Shown: positions 1 through 5,650 of the stretch, piece by piece
How positions within the stretch are numbered: the first letter of the stretch is position 1
How the letters are laid out: the number at the start of each line of letters is the position of its first letter
Source of the DNA: Bacteroidaceae bacterium
Lineage (GTDB): Bacteria; Bacteroidota; Bacteroidia; Bacteroidales; Bacteroidaceae
Direction of reading: 5' to 3'
NCBI GenBank assembly: GCA_017548225.1
Contig: JAFYMV010000266.1
Coordinates: forward strand, 1 to 6,173
DNA length: 6,173 bases
Notes under the pieces: model-generated
What the model saw: the letters and a program-made list of their open reading frames with translations, nothing else
What the model was told of the DNA's origin: nothing
Database searches by the model: none
Translations under genes and position numbers: made by a program

Positions 1-324
1 ATCAAATACGCGGGTATCCTCTTCGGGATATACCTCCTCTACTGAAGGAGCAAATACGCAGTCAGCACCGAGCCCCTCGAGCAATCGGCAGTCAGCCTCG
101 AGAGTACGCGGATAGCGCTCAAGGTCACCCTTGTCATTAAATTGTGTCGGATTAACAAACACACTCACTACGGTAACACCATTCTCGGCCACACTACGCT
201 CCACGAGTGATGCATGTCCCTCGTGCAAAGCGCCCATCGTGGGTACTAAACCCACACTCTTACCTTCAGCACGCGCTTGTGTAAGATATTCGCGCAACTG
301 ACTTATAGTCTCAACAACTAACAT
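1..324 (-). CDS. panC: Pantothenate synthetase (pantoate--beta-alanine ligase), N-terminal part, cut by window edge
   Basis: This cytosolic enzyme joins D-pantoate and beta-alanine using ATP, via a pantoyl-adenylate, to make pantothenate for coenzyme A. I translated 108 codons from the ATG at 324 to the left edge with no stop. The family's nucleotide-binding HIGH-type motif is present as PTMGALHEGH (residues 28-37), followed by VSVFVNPTQF (53-62), YPRTLEADCRLLEGLGAD (71-88) and FAPSVEEVYP (91-100). These align without gaps to the start of E. coli PanC. The family is about 280 residues long, so roughly the first 40% is present; the KMSKS region and C-terminal domain lie outside. The start is the family's usual one and follows an A/T-rich leader without a Shine-Dalgarno sequence. 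A full promoter match lies 29-60 nt upstream. The nearest upstream gene on this strand, nrnA, is about 600 bp away, so panC is probably transcribed separately. Confidence 0.96.
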   Translation of the reverse strand, partial: MLVVETISQLREYLTQARAEGKSVGLVPTMGALHEGHASLVERSVAENGVTVVSVFVNPTQFNDKGDLERYPRTLEADCRLLEGLGADCVFAPSVEEVYPEEDTRVFD

Positions 325-352
325 TGCTTTATGCTATTTTCAAAAAACTCTG

Positions 353-384
353 CAAAATTAGTGCAAGCCGAGAGAAATATCAAA
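353..384 (-). promoter_or_regulatory. Promoter of panC (Bacteroidetes -33/-7 type), lying in an intergenic repeat
   Basis: On the minus strand TTTG (384-381) is followed, after exactly 20 nt, by TAATTTTG (360-353). This fits the Bacteroidetes primary sigma factor consensus TTTG-N19-21-TAnnTTTG. Transcription would start around 346-349, giving a leader of roughly 22-25 nt before the panC ATG. Both boxes overlap the first copy of the palindromic repeat starting at 355. The other copies lack the base completing the -7 box (TAAAATTA instead of CAAAATTA on the plus strand). Confidence 0.6.
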
Positions 385-592
385 TTTATTTGAGAATTTC
401 CGAGGCGCAGCCTAATTTCAAGCTGCATGACAGATTAAAATTAGTGCAAGCCGAGCGAAAAACCAAAACATGTTTTGAGTTTTTCCGAGCCGAAGCCTAA
501 TTAAAAGCTATGCAGGCATAGATTAAAATTAGTGGAATCCGAGAGAAATGCCAAATCTCAACGAGTAAATATTGAGAAATAGCTTGCATTTC
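355..592. repeat. Tandem array of three palindromic intergenic repeat units
   Basis: Units begin at 355, 438 and 526, so the period is 83 and then 88 bp. Each opens with AAATTAGTG. Units 1 and 2 continue with CAAGCCGAG and close with CCGAG, a few bases, then GCCTAATT (unit 1 to 418, unit 2 to 502). Linkers are also related (AAGCTGCATGACAGATT and AAAGCTATGCAGGCATAGATT). Each unit is an imperfect inverted repeat: AAATTAG against CTAATTT at the ends of unit 1, and an inner stem with GAAAT/ATTTC in unit 1, GAAAAAC/GTTTTTC in unit 2 and GAAATGC/GCATTTC in unit 3. Unit 3 is degenerate and lacks the standard right end. Similar palindromes occur between genes in Bacteroidales genomes from my memory; copy number here is unknown. 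Confidence 0.8.
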
Positions 593-661
593 CTCTATTG
601 AGCGAGGCAGAGATACAATAAATTTACTTGGAGATAATATAGCAGTTTATCCAAAGGTTTC

Positions 662-718
662 TGTCATCCTGAACGCAGTGAACCTCTAGGTCGCTGGCCG
701 AAGGGAAAAGCAATGACA
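662..718. repeat. Second intergenic repeat family, TGTCAT...ATGACA bounded
   Basis: A 57-bp segment begins TGTCATCCTGAACGCAGTGA and ends GCAATGACA, so the outer 6 bases form an inverted repeat (TGTCAT at 662-667, ATGACA at 713-718). The left part resembles a dispersed intergenic sequence seen in many Bacteroidetes genomes; this is recollection, not a search. No open reading frame crosses it. Its role is unknown. Confidence 0.45.
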
Positions 719-842
719 ACCGACGAACGAAGCGAGAGTAGAGATAAGTTTGCTTAATCTATACCGAGCAAGGAGGAGGGAAACTCTAAGTTAACATCGC
801 GATATTTAATTGTAATGGGTAAACATCTATATTATTGCCATT

Positions 843-878
843 AAATTTATTTGAGCATTTCCGAAGTGCAGCCTAATT
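843..878. repeat. Right half copy of the same palindromic repeat
   Basis: The stretch AAATTTATTTGAG at 843-855, then CATTTCCGAAGTGCAGCC and TAATT, matches the right half of unit 1 (382-417) with only a few substitutions. The left arm is missing or unrecognisable. It lies about 45 nt beyond the nrnA stop codon, so it would be in the 3' end of the nrnA transcript if that extends so far. Confidence 0.65.
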
Positions 879-922
879 AAAGATTACAAAGTAGACTAAA
901 AAGCACAACAAGCCACTAGCAC

Positions 923-1951
923 TTACGGCATCGGAAACTCTTCTAGTGCCTTTTCAAATATCTGCACCGCCTCCTGCAGAGTGCCCCCATACTGTCCTCC
1001 CGAGGCATTGAGATGCCCACCGCCATTGAAGTACTGTGCGGCAAACTTATTACATGGGAAGGTACCCTGCGAACGCAGCGACACGCGAATGACATCCTTT
1101 TCTGTATCTTCGCGCAAGAAAGCCGAAAAGTAAATTCCCTTCATCTGTAAGGGAATATTGACGAGTCCCTCGGTGTCGCCTTTATTGAAGTCAAAGCGAG
1201 CCATCTCCTCACGACTCAGCGTGATGAGTGCCGCATGATACTCGGGGAACACACGCATCTTCTCATATAGCACATACCCCATCAGACGCAAGCGACCTTC
1301 AGAGTAGTTATTGAATACCTTGTTGTATATCCTATCCTTATTAATCTCCTTCTGCATCAGCATGCTGATGATAAGGTACACCTCTTGTGTGCAGGGGCCG
1401 TATGAGAAGCATCCCGTATCAGTCATCATGCCTGCATAGATACACTCACAAGCAGCCTTGGTAAGAATGTCGTACCCTCCCATTGCTACGATCAAGCGAA
1501 ATACCACCTCGCAAGTCGACGACAGTTGGGGATGCGAGAAGTTGAGGTCGCAGAAGGTGTCGGGATGCAGGTGATGGTCTACTAGAACCTTCTTGGCTTT
1601 TGACTTGGCAATCATCGGCCCCATATCATCCACACGGCTCAAGGCGTTGTAGTCCATGGCCATCACCACATCGGCCATAGCGATGAGCAGCTCAGCCATG
1701 TCGCGGTGCTTATCGAATCGCACTATTTCTTGCGAATCGGGCATCCAAGCCAAAAAGTCGGGAAAAGCATCGGGCACAATCACCGTAGCCTCCTTGCCCA
1801 ATGCCTTCAAGTAATGTGCCATACCCAATGTAGAGCCTAAAGCATCACCATCAGGACCTGCGTGGCAAGTAAGTACAAAAACATGTCCTATAGAAATAAT
1901 CTCTTTCAACTGCTCGATGTCAGCCTCACAAAATATATTCTTTATCATCAT
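923..1951 (-). CDS. nrnA: DHH/DHHA1 phosphoesterase, NrnA-like oligoribonuclease / pAp phosphatase
   Basis: A cytosolic metal-dependent phosphoesterase of 342 residues, typical for the NrnA family. Characterised relatives degrade 2-5 nt RNA fragments and dephosphorylate 3'-phosphoadenosine 5'-phosphate (pAp). The DHH domain shows all expected ligands: H30-x3-D34-x-D36 (HAGPDGDALGST), D100 (AMDYN), the signature D125-H126-H127 (VLVDHHLHPD), and D178 (GMMTDTGCF). The C-terminal DHHA1 domain carries the substrate-binding GGGH loop at residues 310-313, continuing LNASGG. The protein starts with two consecutive ATG codons (1951 and 1948) and either could be used; there is no Shine-Dalgarno sequence. 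A TAAGTTTG -7 box lies 30 nt upstream. It is divergent from cysK and upstream of panC on the same strand, but a 600-bp gap argues against an operon. DHH proteins have varied substrates, so the exact one is inferred. Confidence 0.92.
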   Translation of the reverse strand: MMIKNIFCEADIEQLKEIISIGHVFVLTCHAGPDGDALGSTLGMAHYLKALGKEATVIVPDAFPDFLAWMPDSQEIVRFDKHRDMAELLIAMADVVMAMDYNALSRVDDMGPMIAKSKAKKVLVDHHLHPDTFCDLNFSHPQLSSTCEVVFRLIVAMGGYDILTKAACECIYAGMMTDTGCFSYGPCTQEVYLIISMLMQKEINKDRIYNKVFNNYSEGRLRLMGYVLYEKMRVFPEYHAALITLSREEMARFDFNKGDTEGLVNIPLQMKGIYFSAFLREDTEKDVIRVSLRSQGTFPCNKFAAQYFNGGGHLNASGGQYGGTLQEAVQIFEKALEEFPMP

Positions 1952-1981
1952 CTTGTCATATATTGTATTCGCAATTCATTG

Positions 1982-1989
1982 CAAACTTA
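1982..1989 (-). promoter_or_regulatory. -7 promoter element of nrnA
   Basis: The minus strand reads TAAGTTTG, an exact TAnnTTTG match, ending 30 nt before the first nrnA ATG. No TTTG is found at the -33 position, so only half of the promoter is supported. The surrounding 12 bases TGTAAGTTTGCA are identical to those of the cysK promoter facing the other way. Confidence 0.5.
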
Positions 1990-2043
1990 CATAAAAATCT
2001 TCATTTTTACGCCCGTTTGATAAAAAAGTAAGTTTTTTAGAGG

Positions 2044-2154
2044 AAAGATACAAATAAACGAGCGAAATATATAAAGTTACTTTAATATTTTACAGCGAGT
2101 GCAACACATCTTCATGGTTACCATAAAGATACAAATAAAAAAGATATAAATAAG
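2044..2154. repeat. 15-bp direct repeats in the nrnA-cysK intergenic region
   Basis: AAAGATACAAATAAA occurs exactly at 2044-2058 and 2125-2139. A third version with two changes, AAAGATATAAATAAG, follows directly at 2140-2154. They could be operator-like sites. Alternatively, on the minus strand they read TATCTTTC or TATCTTTA, one base off the -7 consensus TAnnTTTG, so they may be decayed promoter elements or chance in A-rich DNA. Confidence 0.5.
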
Positions 2155-2204
2155 CTTGCCTTAGAAGAAAATAAGAGTACTAAACATTCTCATCAGCCAT
2201 ACGT

Positions 2205-2236
2205 TTTGACAAATAGAAAAATAATGTGTAAGTTTG
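2205..2236 (+). promoter_or_regulatory. Promoter of cysK (Bacteroidetes -33/-7 type)
   Basis: TTTG at 2205-2208, a 20-nt spacer, and TAAGTTTG at 2229-2236 match the Bacteroidetes consensus TTTG-N19-21-TAnnTTTG fully. The expected transcription start, about 2240-2243, leaves a leader of about 20 nt before the cysK ATG. The -7 box is flanked by TGTG and CACA, making a small inverted repeat centred on it (2225-2240). Confidence 0.7.
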
Positions 2237-2261
2237 CACATATATAAAAAAAGATTGAGAC

Positions 2262-3179
2262 ATGAAGATAGCATCAGACATAACTGCCCTTATAGGACAA
2301 ACCCCATTAGTAGAGTTGTCTCGTTACGGAGCAAGATACGGCATAGCCGGTCGGCTCGTAGCCAAAGTAGAAAGCACGAACCCTAGCGGCAGCGTAAAAG
2401 CACGCGCAGCCCTCTCCATGATTGAGGATGCCGAACAACGCGGAGTACTCTCCCCTGGAGGCACCATCATAGAGCCCACAAGTGGCAATACAGGCATAGG
2501 ACTAGCCATGGTGGCTGCCGTCAAAGGATACCATCTCATACTTACCATGCCCGACACGATGAGCATAGAGCGTCGCAAGTTGCTTACAGCATACGGAGCA
2601 GAGCTAATACTTACCGATGGAGCATTGGGCATAGCCGGCAGCATAGCCAAAGCCGAAGAACTGCAAAAAGAGATTCCCAACAGTTTCATCCCCATGCAAT
2701 TCTCAAACAAAGCCAACCCTATGATACATGAGCAGACCACAGCCTTAGAGATTTGGAATGACACAGAAGGTGAGGTATCCGTTTTTGTGGCAGGTGTAGG
2801 CACAGGAGGTACACTTTCTGGAGTGGGGCGTACACTAAAAAGACTAAACTCCGAGGTACGCATCATTGCCGTAGAGCCCTCAGCATCTCCCGTACTGCAA
2901 GGAGGCAAGGCATCTCCCCATAAGTTACAAGGTATAGGAGCAAACTTTATCCCCGACAACTACGACATCCGCATAGTAGACGAGATTATCGGTGTATCTG
3001 ACGCTGAAGCCATAGACACAGTACGCGAGTTAGCCATCACCGAAGGCCTGTTTGTAGGTATCAGTAGCGGTGCAGCACTCTGCGCAGCACGTCAGGTAGC
3101 CATGCGCCCCGAATACAAAGACAGGATTATCGTTGCGCTACTACCAGATAGTGGAGAGCGATACCTATCATGTTTGTAG
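2262..3179 (+). CDS. cysK: Cysteine synthase A (O-acetylserine sulfhydrylase)
   Basis: A cytosolic pyridoxal-phosphate enzyme of fold type II that replaces the acetyl group of O-acetyl-L-serine with sulfide to give L-cysteine. At 305 residues it has the usual CysK length. Visible landmarks in order: TPLVELSRYG (14-23); NPSGSVKAR with the PLP lysine K46; the substrate-binding loop TSGNTG (73-78); TMPDTMSIERRKLL (95-108); the PLP-phosphate loop GTGGT (180-184); KLQGIGANFIP (221-231); GISSGAA (266-272); and PDSGERYLS (295-303). The start is the first in-frame ATG after a well-placed promoter; no Shine-Dalgarno sequence is visible. It is monocistronic, with its own promoter and a hairpin terminator just downstream. 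Half of its isoleucine codons are ATA, quite unlike glmM. CysM or cystathionine beta-synthase-type relatives are less likely given the motif set and length. Confidence 0.95.
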   Translation: MKIASDITALIGQTPLVELSRYGARYGIAGRLVAKVESTNPSGSVKARAALSMIEDAEQRGVLSPGGTIIEPTSGNTGIGLAMVAAVKGYHLILTMPDTMSIERRKLLTAYGAELILTDGALGIAGSIAKAEELQKEIPNSFIPMQFSNKANPMIHEQTTALEIWNDTEGEVSVFVAGVGTGGTLSGVGRTLKRLNSEVRIIAVEPSASPVLQGGKASPHKLQGIGANFIPDNYDIRIVDEIIGVSDAEAIDTVRELAITEGLFVGISSGAALCAARQVAMRPEYKDRIIVALLPDSGERYLSCL

Positions 3180-3205
3180 CAACTGAATAACAACACTTTA
3201 AATCA

Positions 3206-3238
3206 CAAAGGTCTCAACCGCAGTTGAGACCTTTGTTT
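3206..3238 (+). terminator. Intrinsic terminator of cysK
   Basis: CAAAGGTCTCAAC (3206-3218) pairs perfectly with GTTGAGACCTTTG (3223-3235) around the 4-nt loop CGCA, and TTT follows. It lies 26 nt after the cysK stop. The tRNA-Thr on the minus strand runs into the same hairpin 7 nt past its 3' end, so it may act on both transcripts, although the minus-strand side lacks an immediate T run. Confidence 0.85.
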
Positions 3239-3242
3239 CCTG

Positions 3243-3315
<73 letters not shown>

Positions 3316-3325
3316 AAACGCGACG

Positions 3326-3333
3326 CAAAAGTA
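3326..3333 (-). promoter_or_regulatory. -7 promoter element of tRNA-Thr
   Basis: The minus strand reads TACTTTTG, an exact TAnnTTTG match, ending 10 nt before the first base of the tRNA. That would give a 5' leader of only a few nucleotides. No TTTG is present at the -33 distance. Confidence 0.45.
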
Positions 3334-3481
3334 ATACATTTTTTTGAATTCACGAATATAAATCAAAAAAATGCACAAACTTTAACCAGCTCATCAATCA
3401 CACTTTCCCATATCACCTTTAAAAATCAATAATTATTAGAAAAAAACGGGAGAAAATAATGGATATTGAGAGGGTTTTTAC

Positions 3482-3489
3482 TACTTTTG
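3482..3489 (+). promoter_or_regulatory. -7 promoter element of the lipoprotein-glmM operon
   Basis: TACTTTTG matches TAnnTTTG and is the same octamer found before tRNA-Thr. It ends 22 nt before the lipoprotein start codon. A TTTG at the -33 position is not seen, so this rests on the -7 box and its spacing. The rest of 3316-3481 is A/T-rich with nothing else recognised. Confidence 0.5.
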
Positions 3490-3511
3490 TAGAGATTTTG
3501 AAACGAATTGG

Positions 3512-4123
3512 ATGAGAAAGTATTTTTTTATTGCAATAATGGCGTTGGTGGCCACCATGTGGTGCTCATGCGATGATGTGGAGACATATGCCGAAAAGAA
3601 AGAAAAGGAAAGGGCATGTATCAATGACTTCATCCTCGAAGAGGGCATTACGGTGATCAGCAAGGAGGAGTTTGAGAAGGATACCATCACCGACATCACA
3701 AAGAATGAGTTCGTGCTCTTCAAGGACAAAGGCATATACATGCAGATTGTACGCAGAGGCGAGGGCCGCATGATAGAGGATGGCGACAACCTCACCTACA
3801 TGGCGCGCTATATGGAGAAAAACATCGAAACGGGAGACACCATCTCGGGCAACCTCTATGCCAACTCACCCGATTTCTTTGTCTGCAGCCGCAGCGGAGA
3901 TAGCTTCTCTGCAAAGTTCACTCAAGGATACATGATGACTATCTATAGCAATAGTGCCGTACCTAAAGGATGGATGGTGCCGCTCAGCTATGTCACCCCC
4001 GGACGCCCCAACGACAAGGGAGCAAAAGTGCGCCTGATACTGCCTCATGGCGAGGCTACCTCAGTGGCAGCACAGTATGTGTATCCCACCTATTATGAGA
4101 TTAACTACATCCCCGAAGAATAA
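3512..4123 (+). CDS. DUF4827-like putative lipoprotein with a possible FKBP-like C-terminal domain
   Basis: A 203-residue envelope protein of unknown function. Residues 1-20 look like a lipoprotein signal: basic MRK, a hydrophobic core FFIAIMALVATM, then WCSC with the probable lipidated C20 followed by DDVETYAE. The lipobox is loose (W at -3, C at -2), which Bacteroidetes often tolerate. A charged helical stretch follows (about 24-45, EKKEKERACINDFI), then a beta-rich part. The stretch MQIVRRGEGRMIEDGDNLTY (77-96), the GW at 153-154 and the end LILPHG...YVYPTYYEINYI (175-200) follow the order of landmarks in FKBP-type prolyl isomerases, but several active-site aromatics are not obvious, so activity is doubtful. 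The DUF4827 assignment rests on my memory of Bacteroidales lipoproteins encoded next to glmM. It lies 35 nt before glmM with no terminator between them, so the two are probably cotranscribed. Confidence 0.8.
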   Translation: MRKYFFIAIMALVATMWCSCDDVETYAEKKEKERACINDFILEEGITVISKEEFEKDTITDITKNEFVLFKDKGIYMQIVRRGEGRMIEDGDNLTYMARYMEKNIETGDTISGNLYANSPDFFVCSRSGDSFSAKFTQGYMMTIYSNSAVPKGWMVPLSYVTPGRPNDKGAKVRLILPHGEATSVAAQYVYPTYYEINYIPEE

Positions 4124-4158
4124 CACTTAACAACAAACCACTTTATACCGGAAAGACT

Positions 4159-5550
4159 ATGACACTGATCAAATCAATCTCTGGAATCCGTGGCACTATC
4201 GGTGGCACGGCGGGCGAAGGTCTCAATCCGCTCGACATCACTAAGTTTGTAGCCGCTTATGCTACACTCATCCGTAAGACAACCACAAACACGAGCAACA
4301 CTATCGTGGTAGGCCGCGATGCGCGTATCTCTGGTGAGATGGTGCGCAGCTGCGTATGCGGTACGCTCATGGGTATGGGATTCGATGTTATCGACATAGG
4401 CTTGGCTTCTACTCCTACTACTGAGTTGGCCGTTACCATGTCAGGCTCATGCGGTGGTATCATCCTTACCGCCAGCCACAACCCCCGTCAGTGGAACGCA
4501 CTGAAGCTCCTCAACGAGAAGGGTGAGTTCCTCAACGCTACTGAAGGTGCCGAGGTGCTTGCACTCGCTGCTGCCGAGGCATTTGAGTTTGCTGACATTG
4601 ACCACATCGGTCACTACACCAAGGACGACTCATACGACCAGAAGCATATCGACAGCGTACTCGCTCTCGAGCTCGTAGATGTAGAGGCTATCCGCAAGGC
4701 TAACTTCAAGGTGGCTATCGACTGCGTAAACTCTGTAGGTGGTGTAGTACTGCCCAAGTTGCTCAAGCAGCTCGGCGTGGAGACCATCGAGGGACTCTAC
4801 TGCGAGCCTACCGGTGACTTCCAGCACAACCCCGAGCCTTTGGAGAAGAACCTTACCGACATCATGGGCCTGATGAAGAAGTCGGACCTCGATGTAGCTT
4901 TCGTTGTTGACCCCGATGTAGACCGCTTGGCTATCATCGACGAGAAGGGCAACATGTACGGCGAGGAGTACACTCTCGTGACTGTAGCTGACTATATCCT
5001 TCAGCACACACCGGGCAACACCGTATCAAACCTCAGCTCTACACGCGCCCTGCGCGATGTTACTCGCCAGTATGGCCTCGAGTACAATGCTTCGGCTGTA
5101 GGTGAGGTGAATGTAGTAACCAAGATGAAGGCTACCGGTGCCGTTATCGGTGGTGAGGGCAATGGTGGTGTCATCTATCCCGCCAGCCACTACGGTCGCG
5201 ACGCTCTCGTAGGTATCGCTCTCTTCCTCACCTATCTCGCCAAGAAGCAGATGACCGTGAGCGAACTCCGCAAGACATACCCCGCTTACTACATGGCGAA
5301 GAACCGCATCGACCTCACTCCCGATGTAGATGTTGACGCTATCCTCGTAAAGGTGAAGGAAATCTATGCTAACGAAGAGGTGAACGATATCGATGGCGTG
5401 AAGATCGACTTCCCCGACAAGTGGGTACATCTCCGCAAGAGTAACACCGAGCCCATCATCCGCGTATACTCTGAGGCTGGCTCTCCTGAAGAGGCTGAAG
5501 CTATCGGCGAGGCTGTGATGAAGGTGGTTTACGACCTCAGCAAGAAGTAA
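4159..5550 (+). CDS. glmM: Phosphoglucosamine mutase, archaeal-type family
   Basis: This cytosolic alpha-D-phosphohexomutase converts glucosamine-6-phosphate to glucosamine-1-phosphate on the route to UDP-GlcNAc for peptidoglycan and lipopolysaccharide. Its four functional loops are intact in 463 residues: the phosphoserine loop TASHNP with S106, the Mg-binding loop DPDVDR (D251, D253, D255), the sugar-specificity loop GEGNGG (332-337), and the phosphate-binding loop RKSNTEP (426-432). The N-terminus KSISGIRGTIGG fits the family start. GEGNGG differs from the GE-x-SGH loop of E. coli-type GlmM and resembles the archaeal-type branch annotated as phosphoglucosamine mutase; phosphomannomutase or phosphoglucomutase activity cannot be excluded. 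It is the second gene of a two-gene operon and ends at a strong terminator. Codon use is highly biased (isoleucine almost always ATC), suggesting high expression. A weak GGAAAG lies just before the ATG. Confidence 0.93.
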   Translation: MTLIKSISGIRGTIGGTAGEGLNPLDITKFVAAYATLIRKTTTNTSNTIVVGRDARISGEMVRSCVCGTLMGMGFDVIDIGLASTPTTELAVTMSGSCGGIILTASHNPRQWNALKLLNEKGEFLNATEGAEVLALAAAEAFEFADIDHIGHYTKDDSYDQKHIDSVLALELVDVEAIRKANFKVAIDCVNSVGGVVLPKLLKQLGVETIEGLYCEPTGDFQHNPEPLEKNLTDIMGLMKKSDLDVAFVVDPDVDRLAIIDEKGNMYGEEYTLVTVADYILQHTPGNTVSNLSSTRALRDVTRQYGLEYNASAVGEVNVVTKMKATGAVIGGEGNGGVIYPASHYGRDALVGIALFLTYLAKKQMTVSELRKTYPAYYMAKNRIDLTPDVDVDAILVKVKEIYANEEVNDIDGVKIDFPDKWVHLRKSNTEPIIRVYSEAGSPEEAEAIGEAVMKVVYDLSKK

Positions 5551-5554
5551 TCAG

Positions 5555-5580
5555 AGCTGTTAGCTATTAGCTGTTGGCTT
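5555..5580. repeat. AGCTGTTAGCT-type short repeat, left copy
   Basis: Just after the glmM stop lies AGCTGTTAGCT, then ATTAGCTG and TTGGCTT, an internally repetitive run of TTAGCT/ATTAGC words. Its first 11 bases recur inverted at 5665-5675 (AGCTAACAGCT), inside the hairpin at the nth end, so the glmM terminator is bracketed by related sequence. Such words are frequent between genes in Bacteroidales from general recollection. Function is unknown. Confidence 0.5.
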
Positions 5581-5584
5581 ATAC

Positions 5585-5625
5585 AAACAAAAGGTGCGTC
5601 GTCTGACGCACCTTTTGTTTTGTTT
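5585..5625 (+). terminator. Intrinsic terminator of the lipoprotein-glmM operon
   Basis: AAACAAAAGGTGCGTC (5585-5600) pairs perfectly with GACGCACCTTTTGTTT (5605-5620) around the loop GTCT, giving a 16-bp stem, and TGTTT follows. It lies 34 nt after the glmM stop. The T-rich right arm on the plus strand and A-rich left arm would also allow action on the convergent nth transcript. Confidence 0.9.
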
Positions 5626-5650
5626 GAAGAGACAACTTCGTCTCGCTGTC

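Larger units (their letters stand above)
325..922. other. Gene-free intergenic stretch dominated by repeats
   Basis: No convincing reading frame lies between the nrnA stop and the panC start. The stretch holds the panC promoter, three tandem copies and one half copy of a palindromic repeat, a 57-bp element with TGTCAT/ATGACA ends, and a weakly conserved motif present twice. The motif reads roughly GAGCGAGGCAGAGATA then AATTTACTT at 600-630, and AAGCGAGAGTAGAGATA then AGTTTGCTTA at 730-756. Positions 757-841 show nothing I can name. No clear terminator follows nrnA on the minus strand. Confidence 0.7.

Noticed and set aside
355..592. CRISPR array
   Set aside because: The units are 83-88 bp apart, imperfect, and joined by related linkers rather than unique spacers. 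They are palindromic intergenic repeats.
914..956. CACTAG/CTAGTG inverted repeat around the nrnA stop as a terminator
   Set aside because: The stem is only 6 bp with a loop of more than 20 nt and no T run on the minus strand.
2225..2240. CRP-type operator TGTG-N8-CACA over the cysK -7 box
   Set aside because: The spacing matches, but only four bases per half-site fit, and a CRP site exactly on the -7 box is not an established arrangement in this phylum. I noted it only as a flank of the promoter.
2324..2959. 211-codon open frame antisense to cysK
   Set aside because: It lies wholly within a clearly identified cysK, its translation is serine/proline/methionine-rich with no recognisable domain, and it has no promoter of its own. 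It is a by-product of cysK codon use.
3481..3795. 104-codon minus-strand open frame over the lipoprotein start
   Set aside because: It overlaps the operon promoter and signal peptide region, and its translation shows no family features.
4257..5430. Several open frames of 74-134 codons antisense to glmM
   Set aside because: All lie inside glmM, whose strongly biased codons leave the opposite strand poor in stops. No start context or family resemblance supports them.
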